From Streptomyces sp. NBC_00353 (GTDB lineage: Bacteria > Actinomycetota > Actinomycetes > Streptomycetales > Streptomycetaceae), in NCBI RefSeq assembly GCF_036108815.1, contig NZ_CP107985.1:1674001-1738000 (forward strand): a stretch of DNA of 64,000 nucleotides. Direction: 5' to 3'. Both the position numbers and the translations under genes were made by a program. Of this stretch, positions 25,379-34,194 are shown one piece after another. Numbering within the stretch: position 1 is the stretch's first letter; each line of letters begins with the position of its first letter. A model generated the notes under the pieces. The model saw only the letters and a list, made by a program, of their open reading frames with translations, ran no database searches and was not told the DNA's origin.

Positions 25379-25575
25379 TCTTGGATATTCCTCCGCATGG
25401 ATCGTCCGCGCATGGCGGCCGGTGCGCCACACCCGGATGGGCAGGCCGTTAGCCCAGTCCGGTCGAGCGCGTTTGCCGGTGCGTCGGTTGCACCGAAGGA
25501 TTACTCAGTACGGGTCGGTACAGGCGGTGCCTCGAGAGCACCAGGATGTCGGCGGCCCCGGAGGACGGAAGGCCC

Positions 25576-26409
25576 ATGCGCAAGAGCCCCCTACCCCGCG
25601 GTATGCCCGCAGTCGAGGCCGATGTGACGCTGTCGGCTGCGGCCGGGCCGTCTGCCCGCGGCCCACGGCCGGTCGTGTTGATCACCGGGGCCTCCTCCGG
25701 TATCGGCGCCGAAGTCGCCTCGCGTCTCGCCGTCGGCGGCCGGTGGGAGCTGCTGCTGAACGGGCGGGACGAAGGCCGGCTCGGCAGTGTCGCCGCACGT
25801 ACTTCCGGTGTCGCGCTGCCGATGGACCTGGCCTCCGAGGAGGGCTGCCGCAGGCTGGCCGAGGCTGCGCTGGCGCACAGCGGCAGAGTCGACGCGCTCG
25901 TCGCCGCGGCGGGGCTCGGCTGGGCGGGCGCCTACACCGACATGCCGCCCGCCACCGTGGACCGTCTGGTGAGTGTCAACGTCTGCGCCGTTCTCCATCT
26001 CGTTCGCCTGGTGCTGCCGCAGATGGTGTCCCGCGGATCGGGCCGGCTGGTGCTCATCGGTTCTGTCGCGGGCCGGTTCGGCGTGCGGGGTGAGGCGGCG
26101 TACGCGGCGACGAAGGGCTCCCTGATCGCGTTCGCGGACAGCCTGCGCTACGAGCTCCAGGGCACCGGCGTCCAGCTCTGCCTGGTGCTGCCCGGTCCCG
26201 TCGACACGCCGTTCTTCACCCGCCGTGGCACCCCGTACGCGCGGTCCTGGCCACGGCCGGTACCCGCCGGGCGGGTTGCGGCAGCGGTCGAGGAGGCGCT
26301 GGCCGGTGGCCGGGACGAGATCGCCGTGCCGCGCTGGCTGGGCGTGCCGGGCCGGGTGCAGGGCGTGGCCCCACGGCTCTTCCGCAGGCTGGCCACGCGC
26401 TTTGGCTGA
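25576..26409 (+). CDS. Short-chain dehydrogenase/reductase
   Basis: A 277-residue classical SDR from ATG 25576, which has GGAAGG upstream; ATG 25546 in frame would add ten residues. The NAD(P) loop is VVLITGASSGIGAEVASRLA (TGxxxGIG), then AAAGLGW in place of NNAG, the catalytic serine in VLIGSVAGRFG, and YAATKG with the Tyr-x-x-x-Lys pair. The first 30 residues are a variable leader. Substrate is not evident. It leads an operon with a DMT-family transporter and a NodB-type deacetylase, divergent from the lipid glycosyltransferase. Confidence 0.92.
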   Translation: MRKSPLPRGMPAVEADVTLSAAAGPSARGPRPVVLITGASSGIGAEVASRLAVGGRWELLLNGRDEGRLGSVAARTSGVALPMDLASEEGCRRLAEAALAHSGRVDALVAAAGLGWAGAYTDMPPATVDRLVSVNVCAVLHLVRLVLPQMVSRGSGRLVLIGSVAGRFGVRGEAAYAATKGSLIAFADSLRYELQGTGVQLCLVLPGPVDTPFFTRRGTPYARSWPRPVPAGRVAAAVEEALAGGRDEIAVPRWLGVPGRVQGVAPRLFRRLATRFG

Positions 26410-26451
26410 GCGGGCCCGCGGCAACGGACACGCGCGCAGGGTTGGTGACAC

Positions 26452-27318
26452 GTGATCATCCTCTCCGTCGTACTGGCGCTGCTCGCCGCGCTGGGGAACG
26501 CGGGAGCCTCCGTGCTGCAGCGCCGCGCCGCAGCAGTTGACCTGCCCGGCCTCCGGGGCAGCCATCTGTTCGGGAGGCTGGGATTCATCCGCCGGCCGGC
26601 CTGGCGCTGGGGTGCGGGGCTGCTGGTCGTCTCCGGGCTGGCACAGGCCCTCGCCCTGGCGACCGGGCCACTGGCTGTGGTGCAGCCGGTGATGACGACG
26701 GAGCTGCTGTTCACGCTGGTGCTGGCGGCGATCGTCTTCCGGCGGCCGCCCGGGGTTCGTACCTGGGGGGCGTTCCTCGGGATGGCGCTGGGTCTGGCGG
26801 TCTTCCTCCTGCTGGCCAGTCCGACTGGCGGCCTGGAGACCGTGCCGCCGAAGAGGTGGCTGTTCAGCGCCGTGCCCGCCGCCGCCGTGTCGATCGTGCT
26901 GATCGTGGTGGGAATGCGACTGTGGGGTTCCGCCCGTGCGGCGGTACTGGGGTCGGCGACCGCCATCGGCTTCGCCTTCACCGCGGCACTGATCAAGGAC
27001 ACACTCGGCCTGGTGTCCGGCGGAGTCGAGGGGCTGTTCGCGACGTGGCAGATCTACACGGCCGCGGCCGTGGGCCTGAGCTCCTTCCTGCTGCTGCAGG
27101 CCACGTTGCGGGCCGGCTCGCTGGCGGCGTCGCAGCCCGCGCTCACGCTCGGCGACTCGTTGCTGAGCGTCGTTCTGGGCGTCTCGCTGTTCGAAGAGCA
27201 GATCGACCTGGGCTGGCGGGTGCTGCCGGAGGCTGCCGCGCTGGGGCTCATCGTGCTCGCCAGCGTGCATCTGAGCAGTTCACCAGTGGTCTCCGGAAAG
27301 GACGAACAGCGATGGTAG
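26452..27318 (+). CDS. DMT-superfamily (EamA-like) transporter
   Basis: A 288-residue integral membrane protein with about nine to ten hydrophobic segments. It starts at GTG 26452 with ILSVVLALLAALGNAGASVL, contains ALATGPLAVVQPVMTTELLF, AFLGMALGLAVFLLLASP, AAAVSIVLIVVGMRLW, and ends with SQPALTLGDSLLSVVLGVSL and LGLIVLASVHLS. The internal pairing of helical halves is typical of drug/metabolite transporters, including lipid-linked sugar exporters. Its last bases overlap the start of the deacetylase gene, so the two are translationally coupled. Substrate unknown; a lipid or sugar intermediate is plausible from context. Confidence 0.88.
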   Translation: MIILSVVLALLAALGNAGASVLQRRAAAVDLPGLRGSHLFGRLGFIRRPAWRWGAGLLVVSGLAQALALATGPLAVVQPVMTTELLFTLVLAAIVFRRPPGVRTWGAFLGMALGLAVFLLLASPTGGLETVPPKRWLFSAVPAAAVSIVLIVVGMRLWGSARAAVLGSATAIGFAFTAALIKDTLGLVSGGVEGLFATWQIYTAAAVGLSSFLLLQATLRAGSLAASQPALTLGDSLLSVVLGVSLFEEQIDLGWRVLPEAAALGLIVLASVHLSSSPVVSGKDEQRW

Positions 27319-28115
27319 GACGCTCCGGCGCAGGGCGGACGGCGGTGTCGGCCGGCATGGCAGCCGGCGCTGTGGGTCTGGCCGCAGGTGTGGCTGCCGC
27401 GTGGCACATCGGACCCGCCGCCACCTGGCTGCCGCCCGTACGGAGGATCCTCAGCCCGGCGCTGGACGGCCGCGGCCATCCCGCCCACGTGGCGCTGACC
27501 TTCGACGACGGGCCGGACCCGGCCAGCACCCCACACTTCCTGCGCGTCCTGGACGAGTACCGCGTGCGGGCCACCTTCTTCGTCGTCGGCAGCTCGCTGG
27601 AACGCCATCCGGCCCTCGGCCGGGCGCTTGTGGCGGGTGGCCACGAGGTCGCGGTGCACGGCTGGCAGCACGAGCGCCCCTGGTTCCCCACGCCGCTGCG
27701 CGACGCACGGGAGGTGACCCGCACCGTCGGCGCGGTACGGGGGATCTGCGGGACCGTTCCGCGGTGGTACCGGCCGCCGTACGGCATCCTCACCGGCGGC
27801 CGCCTGGCCGCTGCCCGCCGCGCCGGGCTGCGACCGGTGCTCTGGTCGGCCTGGGGCCGGGACTGGACGGCGTACGCCGATGCTCGCTCCGTGCGGGCAT
27901 CTGTCCTCGCCGACCTGACCGGCGGTGGCACCGTGCTGCTGCACGACGCGGACGGGTGGAGCGCGCCGGGCGCCTGGCGTGCCGCGCTGGGTGCGCTGCC
28001 CGGCCTGCTCACCGAGTGCCGCCGACTCGGTCTGACCGTCGGCACGCTCGCCGAGCACGGCATCGGGCGCGTCGACACCGGCACACACCCTGGCCGGGCA
28101 CAGCGCCACGGGTGA
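27312..28115 (+). CDS. Polysaccharide deacetylase (NodB/CE4 domain), exported
   Basis: A 267-residue protein. An N-terminal hydrophobic stretch (about residues 14-35, AGMAAGAVGLAAGVAAAW) serves as signal or membrane anchor. The NodB domain (about 58-250) has motif 1 TFDDGPD with the catalytic and metal Asp, VAVHGWQHERPW where the usual H-S/T-x-x-H becomes HGWQH, RPPYGILTG (motif 3), RPVLWSAWGRDW, and the closing GTVLLHDADG (motif 5). It removes N- or O-acetyl groups from envelope sugars. ATG 27312 overlaps the end of the transporter gene. Third gene of the operon. Confidence 0.93.
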   Translation: MVGRSGAGRTAVSAGMAAGAVGLAAGVAAAWHIGPAATWLPPVRRILSPALDGRGHPAHVALTFDDGPDPASTPHFLRVLDEYRVRATFFVVGSSLERHPALGRALVAGGHEVAVHGWQHERPWFPTPLRDAREVTRTVGAVRGICGTVPRWYRPPYGILTGGRLAAARRAGLRPVLWSAWGRDWTAYADARSVRASVLADLTGGGTVLLHDADGWSAPGAWRAALGALPGLLTECRRLGLTVGTLAEHGIGRVDTGTHPGRAQRHG

Positions 28116-28475
28116 GAGCGACGGCCTCGCCGGTGGACGCCCGGAATGCGATCCAGATCCTGATCCCGGCCGCCCTCGCGATCCTCGCGCCGCGTTGCCG
28201 GCCCCGTTCCGCGGATCGGCTCCCCGTACCGCATGGCCCTCGTGCGGCGCACGCTCCCCTGATGGCCCGCACCGGAGTAACCGCCCCGGCTTCGACCGAC
28301 CACCCCCGGCGCGACCGGGCTACAGTCGGCGAAGTACAAGAAGCTCCCCACCCCGGACACCGTCCCCGGTGTCCGGCCGGGCCTAAGGCCCGCCGCCACG
28401 TTCGGCCTCGCGCCCGGTGCCAGGCCGGCTGCTCAGCGACGTATCGCTACCGATGCTTCTGACGTGGAGCCCTTC
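28116..28475. other. Intergenic region after the deacetylase operon
   Basis: 360 bases. It contains the hairpin at 28353-28376 and the ribosome binding site of the GPP34 gene (GGAG at 28465). Nothing else coding is recognised, although one frame remains open. Confidence 0.4.
28353..28376 (+). terminator. Hairpin terminator upstream of GPP34 gene
   Basis: A perfect 10-base-pair stem, CCGGACACCG with CGGTGTCCGG, loop TCCC, about 240 bases after the deacetylase stop and 100 before the next gene. Confidence 0.6.
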
Positions 28476-29081
28476 ATGACCACACCGCAAGATCTTTTGA
28501 TCGTCGCCTTGGACGTGGCACCCAGCCGTCCCGTGGAGCAGGGCGAACTGTCGCTTGCGCTCGCGGGAGCCGAGGTGATCGATCTCATCGACGCCCAAGC
28601 CCTGACACTGGATGACGACCGCATCGTGCCGAGCGCCGTGTGGACACTGGCTGATCGCCTGTTGGACGAGGCCGCGTCGTCGCTGGTGCGGCAGATGCCC
28701 TACGAGTCGGTCGAGGAGTGGCTGTGGCGCCGAGGCCGCGGACTGTCCTCGGCCTATCTGGCCGCCCTGGAGGCGGAAGGACAGGTCACCCGGCAACACG
28801 GCCGCTGGAGTCCCGCCCGGACCGCCCGGACGACACTGGTCGACTCACCCGCTCGCAGCCACGCGGCGGACCGCTGGACATCGGGCGAGCCCGTCCTCGC
28901 GGTCCTCGCTGCCGCCGTCGGAATCCGCGAATTGCCTGCTGAAGACTCCCCGAGCGTGGCCGACGACGCGGTCGAGACGGTGCTCGCCGCCGTCAACGAC
29001 GCAGTGATGGAACTGGAAGCTGTACGGCAACGGCGAGCCATCGAAGATGCGGCCTTCGACAACATCTGGCGAGGCGACTGA
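28476..29081 (+). CDS. GPP34 (GOLPH3-like) family protein
   Basis: A 201-residue protein of the GPP34 family. ATG 28476 follows GGAG by seven bases; the upstream in-frame GTG is less well placed. Motifs include TTPQDLLIVALDV, QGELSLALAGAEVIDLIDAQ, ALTLDDDRIVPS, YESVEEWLWRRGRGLSSAYL and AAVNDAVMELEAVRQRRAIE. In eukaryotes GOLPH3 binds phosphatidylinositol 4-phosphate at the Golgi; bacterial members are numerous in actinomycetes and of unknown function. It follows an envelope gene cluster but is separated by a terminator. Confidence 0.92.
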   Translation: MTTPQDLLIVALDVAPSRPVEQGELSLALAGAEVIDLIDAQALTLDDDRIVPSAVWTLADRLLDEAASSLVRQMPYESVEEWLWRRGRGLSSAYLAALEAEGQVTRQHGRWSPARTARTTLVDSPARSHAADRWTSGEPVLAVLAAAVGIRELPAEDSPSVADDAVETVLAAVNDAVMELEAVRQRRAIEDAAFDNIWRGD

Positions 29082-29307
29082 CGAGGGCACGGGCGGACGG
29101 TGAGCCGTATCCGCAATGCCGGGAGCCTCAGTCGCCGGCGATGAACCCCAAATGAGGCGGTTGTGGAACCGGATGGCCAACTTGTGCCGCCGGCCCATGA
29201 CGTCACACAGGGAACCAAAAATGATTCATCCGCCCGCCGACACATCCGATGTAGCCGCTCGCCCGGCATGCATGAGCGTGTAGAGATTTCACAGAAGGGT
29301 GAGCCCG

Positions 29308-30342
29308 ATGGACAGGCGGACGTTTTCCAGAATTCTCACCGTCGGGGTTGCCGGAGCCTCGCTACCGGCGCTCTCGGCGACATCGGCCTCGGCACCCGAC
29401 CGGGAGAATCGCGCGGTGTCCCCCACGGGCCGGACGGAAAACACGTCTTTCGGCTCACTGAAGCAAGTAAATGCCGGGGTCCTGAACATCGGATACGCCG
29501 AGGCCGGCCCCGCCGACGGCCCCGTGGTCGTCCTTCTGCACGGCTGGCCCTACGACATTCACAGCTATGTCGACGTGACACCCCTACTGGCCGCCAAGGG
29601 CTACCGGGTGATCGTCCCTTATCTGCGCGGTCATGGCACGACGCGCTTCCTCTCGAGCAAGACGTTCCGGAATGCTCAGCAGTCGGTGGTTGCTCTCGAC
29701 ATCATCGCGCTGATGGATGCGCTGAAGATCGAGAAGGCGGTCCTCGCCGGCTTCGACTGGGGCGCGCGGACTGCCGACATCATCGCGGCGCTCTGGCCGG
29801 CACGCTGCAAGGCGCTGGTATCGGTGACCGGCTATCTGATCACCAACCGTGAGCGCAACAAGGCACCGCTGCCGCCGGAGGCGGAGTGGACGTGGTGGTA
29901 TCAGTACTACTTCGCCACGGAAAGGGGCAGGCTCGGCCTTGAGAAGTACAAGCACGCTTTCGCGAAGCTCATCTGGAAGAACGTCTCCCCGACGTGGCAT
30001 TTCGATGACGCAACGTTCGAGCGCACTGCGGCGGCCTTCGACAATCCGGACTGGGTCCCCATCGTGATTCACAACTACCGCTGGCGACTTGGCCTGGCCG
30101 AGGGCGACCCGCAATTCGATCATCTCGAAAAGCAACTTGCCCAGAGCCCCGTCATCGCACTCCCGACGATCACTCTGGACGGTGAGCGGGATCCGTTCAC
30201 TCCTCCCGGAGACGGCGCCAGTTATCGCGGCCGCTTCACGGGCCCATACGCCCACCGAACGCTGAAGGGCGTCGGCCACAACCTGCCGCAGGAAGCCCCC
30301 GAAGCCTTTGCCGAAGCCGTCGTCGAGGTCGACGGCTTCTGA
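29308..30342 (+). CDS. Tat-exported alpha/beta hydrolase (epoxide hydrolase/dehalogenase-like)
   Basis: A 344-residue secreted enzyme. ATG 29308 has AGAAGGG upstream; a GTG nine bases earlier is possible. The N-terminus MDRRTFSRILTVGVAGASLP is a twin-arginine signal, cut near ATSASA. The hydrolase fold has VVVLLHGWPYDIHSYVD (oxyanion HGWP), GFDWGARTADI where the nucleophile-elbow Asp replaces serine as in epoxide hydrolases and haloalkane dehalogenases, an acid near LDGERDPFTPP, and base GVGHNLPQE. Reaction type is inferred from the Asp nucleophile. Local AT content is higher than in neighbours (for example 29209-29345), hinting at transfer. Confidence 0.9.
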   Translation: MDRRTFSRILTVGVAGASLPALSATSASAPDRENRAVSPTGRTENTSFGSLKQVNAGVLNIGYAEAGPADGPVVVLLHGWPYDIHSYVDVTPLLAAKGYRVIVPYLRGHGTTRFLSSKTFRNAQQSVVALDIIALMDALKIEKAVLAGFDWGARTADIIAALWPARCKALVSVTGYLITNRERNKAPLPPEAEWTWWYQYYFATERGRLGLEKYKHAFAKLIWKNVSPTWHFDDATFERTAAAFDNPDWVPIVIHNYRWRLGLAEGDPQFDHLEKQLAQSPVIALPTITLDGERDPFTPPGDGASYRGRFTGPYAHRTLKGVGHNLPQEAPEAFAEAVVEVDGF

Positions 30343-30536
30343 TCGGGCAGCCCACTGTCTGCGTACGGCCGTCCTGCAGATGTCCCAGTGGATGTCGGTC
30401 AGTGGAACTCGACGTCATCGACCTCCGGCGTGATCGGAACACCTCGCCGCTGTCGGTCTGGCGGACCTGCAACCGGCCCGGAGCCGCAGCAGCTGGGGCT
30501 CGACGGGCGGGATCGAGATCACCTACCCGCCCCCTG

Positions 30537-31106
30537 TCACGGACGCGTGGCGGCTGATGGCGACTTGCCTGCGCGCTTGCGGGCGCGGTAGGCCGCCGCC
30601 TTGATCTTGTTGCCGCACGGATCCATGGCGCACCACTCTCGGCGCCCTCCCCGTGAACGGTCGATGTAGATCTGCGTGCACTCGGGATTCGCGCACTCCT
30701 TGAGGAGTGGCAGGTCCACCCCACCGAGGATGTCGATGGCGTCCCGGGCCACGGAGGAGAGCGCCTGCTGCGGGGTGGCTTCGATCCGACGCCCCGCCGG
30801 AGTGAGCTGCGGAGTTGCAGAGGGCATGCTCGCTGCGCGGTTCACCAGCGAGAGCGCCCCCTCGTCGTAGCTCTCGTTCGCCAACCTGGCGGTGACGAGC
30901 AGATAGATCGCCTCTCGAAGAGCCACTGCCTCCTCGAGGTCCGACGCCTTGCAGTTCGTGCCCCCGTCAGTGGTTCCGGATTCGCGGAACCAGGAGTCGA
31001 GACTCTCCGGCGATCCGAGCATGTCCCTGGGCACAGCGTTGCGCCGCGCGCGCAGTGTTCCGACAAAGTCGAGCGCCGCGGTGCCACTGGGAAAGGCGTG
31101 TTCCAT
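30537..31106 (-). CDS. ABATE/CGNR zinc-finger transcriptional regulator
   Basis: A 189-residue regulator. ATG 31106 is chosen because the upstream extension lacks family similarity. The N-terminal ABATE-type ligand domain (about residues 8-130) begins GTAALDFVGTLRARRN and includes LREAIYLLVTARLANE. The C-terminal zinc finger (about 140-183) has ECANPECTQIYIDRSRGG, REWCAMDPCGNKIKAAAYRA, the CGNK variant of the CGNR signature. Proteins of this class are stress-responsive activators or repressors in actinomycetes. It is divergent from two very short ORFs, with a CACTC-TAAC-GAGTG repeat between. Confidence 0.92.
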   Translation of the reverse strand: MEHAFPSGTAALDFVGTLRARRNAVPRDMLGSPESLDSWFRESGTTDGGTNCKASDLEEAVALREAIYLLVTARLANESYDEGALSLVNRAASMPSATPQLTPAGRRIEATPQQALSSVARDAIDILGGVDLPLLKECANPECTQIYIDRSRGGRREWCAMDPCGNKIKAAAYRARKRAGKSPSAATRP

Positions 31107-31151
31107 GTCACCACCTTGACGGGTGACGAACCTGCGTGCAAGTATCGTCAC

Positions 31152-31165
31152 CACTCTAACGAGTG
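31152..31165. promoter_or_regulatory. Inverted repeat between CGNR gene and short ORFs
   Basis: CACTC-TAAC-GAGTG, flanked at a distance by GTATC (31143-31147) and GATAC (31165-31169). It sits 46 bases upstream of the CGNR start, in the divergent promoter region. Probable operator; the binding protein is unknown. Confidence 0.45.
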
Positions 31166-31281
31166 ATACATCTGTGAGTGTGTGGCACGTGATCACACGG
31201 GCCATCGCCCTCGCCGGTGCCGCATCTCCGGCAACCAACACCGATCCACGCTTCAGCACAACAAACCGCAGGAGGCGACCG

Positions 31282-31458
31282 ATGTCGCGAACAGAGAAGG
31301 TTTTGAGCGACGCCGAAGTGGCACGTCACACCCGGTTCGGCAAGCTGCCGGAGCGTATCCGCCTGGAGGACACGACTGAAGGGCACGCAGCCACGGTCCT
31401 GGATCCGGCGAGGGATGCGTACAACTACGACGAGTGGCTGGTGCGCATGTGTCTGTGA
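31282..31458 (+). CDS. Small protein (58 aa), unknown
   Basis: A 58-residue protein with an excellent ribosome binding site, AGGAGG, six bases before ATG 31282. It begins MSRTEKVLSDAEVARHTRFG and ends DAYNYDEWLVRMCL with a penultimate cysteine. It is charged and hydrophilic, with no membrane segment. The composition (RFGKLPERIRLEDTTEGHAA) looks coding rather than random. I do not recognise the family. It lies divergent from the CGNR regulator and 56 bases upstream of a second tiny ORF, so the two may form a small-peptide operon. A modified-peptide precursor is one possibility, without direct evidence; no modifying enzyme is adjacent. Confidence 0.6.
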   Translation: MSRTEKVLSDAEVARHTRFGKLPERIRLEDTTEGHAATVLDPARDAYNYDEWLVRMCL

Positions 31459-31514
31459 TGCGCAAAGCGCGCTCCGACCGTTCAGCATCCGATCATTCAG
31501 CACAAGGGATTCCC

Positions 31515-31601
31515 ATGAAGATGTCGATGGCGTTGAAGAGGGTGTCGGTAGCCGTGGGTGTGGTGACCATTGCGTTCGGCTGCTGCATCCAACTCTTCTG
31601 A
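31515..31601 (+). CDS. Hydrophobic micropeptide (28 aa)
   Basis: A 28-residue ORF, MKMSMALKRVSVAVGVVTIA then FGCCIQLF, with AAGGGA six bases upstream of ATG 31515. It has a short basic N-terminus and one hydrophobic stretch ending in Cys-Cys, like a small membrane peptide or secreted prepeptide. It is too short for statistical confidence, but the start signal, the position right behind the 58-residue ORF and the amphipathic design argue that it is real. Confidence 0.45.
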   Translation: MKMSMALKRVSVAVGVVTIAFGCCIQLF

Positions 31602-31919
31602 CACGACCCCCCGCCCCGGGAGAGCTGAAGCCGCGCGCCTGGCCCGTGGTCCACACCCCCGCCCACCTGGTCGGCGGCGAGGAGCCCGCAGCCCTCAGCT
31701 CTCCTCAATCGGGGGAATGACGGACTGGTCCGGACGCCAGTAGCACCCCTCCCGAGGGGAGCTGCTCCGGTGCGCCGGCCAGGGCGCCCCGATCCACATT
31801 CCCCATCGCAGCCCTGGCCGTCAGTCAGGGTCTTCGTGGAGCCGACGGTGTTGCCGGCCCTGCTGGTCCGTGCCCCTGACAGGCGTGGCCCGACGGCGGA
31901 AGGCTGCGTGACCGAGCGT
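31602..31919. other. Intergenic, short ORFs to AraC gene
   Basis: 318 bases. The only structure noted is GGAGAGCTGA (31619-31628) and its reverse complement TCAGCTCTCC (31696-31705), which could pair across a 67-base loop. No gene recognised. Confidence 0.35.
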
Positions 31920-32879
31920 CTACTCCTGAACGATCACCGCGGTTTGGAGGCGTGCTGCGTCCTGACCCGGCGGGGCTCCGAACATGCGCCGGTACTCGCG
32001 GCTGAACTGCGACGGGCTGTCGTACCCGACGGCGTGTCCGATCGCGGCCACGTCGTGCGACGCTGCGATGAGCTGGATGCGGGCCTTTTGGAGTCGGAGC
32101 TGTTTTTGATACTGCAGCGGACTCATAGCAGTCACCGCACGGAAGTGCCGGTTGAGCGAGGAGACGCTCATACCGACTTCGTGAGCGAGGTCGTCGATGC
32201 GAATCACCTGGTCATAATGGGTCTTGATCCACTCGGTCGCGCGGGCGACGAGGGTCATGCGGCTGTCGGCCAGACCGATCTGTCTGACCAGGGCCGCCTG
32301 GGGCCCGTTCAGCAGTCGCCAATGGATCTCGCGTCGGATGCCGGGCGCCAGTACCGGGATGTCACGTGGCTCGTCCAGCAGGCGCAGCAGCCGGACGACA
32401 GCGTCGAGCAGCTTCTCGTCGGCGTTGCTGGTCGCGATGCCCGGTCCGTCATGAGAGCGCACGTCGGTGGGGTCGGCTTCCACCAGCAGCTGCGCGATGA
32501 TCGCGGGTTGCAACGGAAGCCCGAAACCGAGAAACGGCTCGGCGGGCGTGGCGTCGGTGATCTGTGAGGTCAGAGGAAGGTCGACGGTCGCGACCAGGTA
32601 CTGGCCCGAGTGGTAGTCGAAGACGCGGTCATTGAGAACAGAGCGCTTCGCTCCCTGGGCCACCAGAGCGATCACGGGTTCGGTGACCGTGCCCAGCGGT
32701 TCGGTCACGTGCTCGGTCGACAACAGCGTCATGCCCTCGATCCACACCGGACGTGGGCTGCCTGCGGCAAGCCGCGCGATCCGGTTACGGATTTCGTCCA
32801 GGTGATGCACCACACCAGTGGACCACGGAATGGTGCGCGGGGCCAACACGATCCGGGCAAGGTTGAGCGGATTGTGCAA
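31920..32879 (-). CDS. AraC-family transcriptional regulator
   Basis: The frame opens at a TTG at 32879 (319 residues); a GTG at 32813 giving VVHHLDEIRNRIARLAAGS is a likelier start since relatives begin there. The N-terminal AraC-type cupin region includes EPVIALVAQGAKRSVLNDRV and FDYHSGQYLVATVDLPLTSQ. The C-terminal double HTH has IDDLAHEVGMSVSSLNRHF, FRAVTAMSPLQYQKQLRLQ, DVAAIGHAVGYDSPSQFSRE and YRRMFGAPP. It is divergent from an aldo/keto reductase gene, the usual target arrangement for this AraC type. Confidence 0.92.
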   Translation of the reverse strand: MHNPLNLARIVLAPRTIPWSTGVVHHLDEIRNRIARLAAGSPRPVWIEGMTLLSTEHVTEPLGTVTEPVIALVAQGAKRSVLNDRVFDYHSGQYLVATVDLPLTSQITDATPAEPFLGFGLPLQPAIIAQLLVEADPTDVRSHDGPGIATSNADEKLLDAVVRLLRLLDEPRDIPVLAPGIRREIHWRLLNGPQAALVRQIGLADSRMTLVARATEWIKTHYDQVIRIDDLAHEVGMSVSSLNRHFRAVTAMSPLQYQKQLRLQKARIQLIAASHDVAAIGHAVGYDSPSQFSREYRRMFGAPPGQDAARLQTAVIVQE

Positions 32880-32989
32880 CGATCTGCCCGCATCGGTCTA
32901 GGAGATCGCCAGGCGGCGAGGTCGAATGGAGGGGCACCGGGACGGCCTCCACGGCGTCCCCGAACATCTTTCGGCCAGGGAGTTCCACC

Positions 32990-34072
32990 ATGTCGCTCGA
33001 TTCCTACGTCACGCTCGGCCGCTCGGGTCTGCGCGTCAGCCCCTTCACGCTGGGCACCATGACCTTCGGTGAGGATCACGGGTGGGGCAGCAGCCCAGAG
33101 GAGTCCGCGAACATCCTGGCTGCCTATCTGGACCGGGGCGGCAACTCGATCGACACCGCCAACATCTACACCAACGGCCACTCCGAGAAGATCATCGGCG
33201 ACTACTTCGCCGACCGGTCCGCGCTGCGTGATCGAGTCGTGATCGGCACGAAGTTCTTCGGCAACCTGTACGAGAACGACCCCAACGGCGGCGGAGCCGG
33301 CCGGAAGGCGATCGTGCAACAGCTGGAGAACTCGCTGCGACGTCTGCGGACCGACTACGTCGACATCTACTGGCTGCACAATTTCGACCCGTCCACGCCG
33401 GTCGAGGAGACCCTCCGCGCCCTGGATGACCTGATCAGCGACGGGAAGGTCCGCTACGTCGGATTCTCCGACGTGCCGGCGTGGGCCACTGCCGAGGCGG
33501 CCACCGTCGCACGCTTCCGCGGGTGGGCTCCGATCATCGCGCTGCAGTTGGAGTACTCCCTGCTCGAACGCACCTCGGAGGGGGAATTGATCCCGATGGC
33601 TCAGGCCCTGGGCATGGGCGTGATGCCATGGGGCCCGCTGAAGAGCGGGTTCTTGTCCGGCAAGTACTCCAGCACCACCACCGGCCCGGTCGACACCACG
33701 CGCTCGCAGCTGGTCGGTGCCCCGAGCGAGGCCGACTATCTCGTGATCGACGCACTCAACGGCGTCGCCGCCGAAGTGGGCGCCAGTCCCGCCGCAGTGG
33801 CCCTGGCCTGGGTGCAGGGCCGTCCCGGGATCACCTCCACCCTGGTCGGCGCACGCCGCTTCGACCAGTTCGAGGCCAACCTGCAGGCCCTGGACATGAC
33901 CCTCACCGAGGCTCAGCGCGGTGTGCTGGATGACGTCTCCGCTCCCACGCTGAACTTCCCGGCCGACAACAACAGGACGTTGGCGCCGATGATCCAGTTC
34001 GGCGGAGCCACCGTGGACGGGCGCCCGTCGACGGTGTCCCCGCTACTGCAGGCCAGCAGCGCCCGCTACTGA
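32990..34072 (+). CDS. Aldo/keto reductase
   Basis: A 360-residue NADPH-dependent oxidoreductase. Motifs: LGRSGLRVSPFTLGTMTFGE, SIDTANIYTNGHSEKIIGD with the catalytic Asp and Tyr, VVIGTKFF with Lys, DIYWLHNFDPSTPVEETLR with the catalytic His, KVRYVGFSDVPAWATAEA, and STLVGARRFDQFEANLQAL for cofactor binding. The AKR tetrad is complete. It is divergent from an AraC regulator, 110 bases away. It is not close to the reductase at 22236, which has a variant His strand. The substrate is unknown. Confidence 0.95.
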   Translation: MSLDSYVTLGRSGLRVSPFTLGTMTFGEDHGWGSSPEESANILAAYLDRGGNSIDTANIYTNGHSEKIIGDYFADRSALRDRVVIGTKFFGNLYENDPNGGGAGRKAIVQQLENSLRRLRTDYVDIYWLHNFDPSTPVEETLRALDDLISDGKVRYVGFSDVPAWATAEAATVARFRGWAPIIALQLEYSLLERTSEGELIPMAQALGMGVMPWGPLKSGFLSGKYSSTTTGPVDTTRSQLVGAPSEADYLVIDALNGVAAEVGASPAAVALAWVQGRPGITSTLVGARRFDQFEANLQALDMTLTEAQRGVLDDVSAPTLNFPADNNRTLAPMIQFGGATVDGRPSTVSPLLQASSARY

Positions 34073-34194
34073 CCAGGGCGGCGGAGAGCAGCCCACACGG
34101 ACGTCCGGGCTCGGACGCGGCCGACAGATTCAGAGAGAACTCAAAGGAAGCCGCTCCCCCTCAACGTGCGGCATCGGGAGATGCTGGACGGGTC

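Noticed and set aside
30343..30536. Possible small gene between the Tat hydrolase and CGNR genes
   Set aside because: Frames on both strands lack recognisable motifs and a ribosome binding site.
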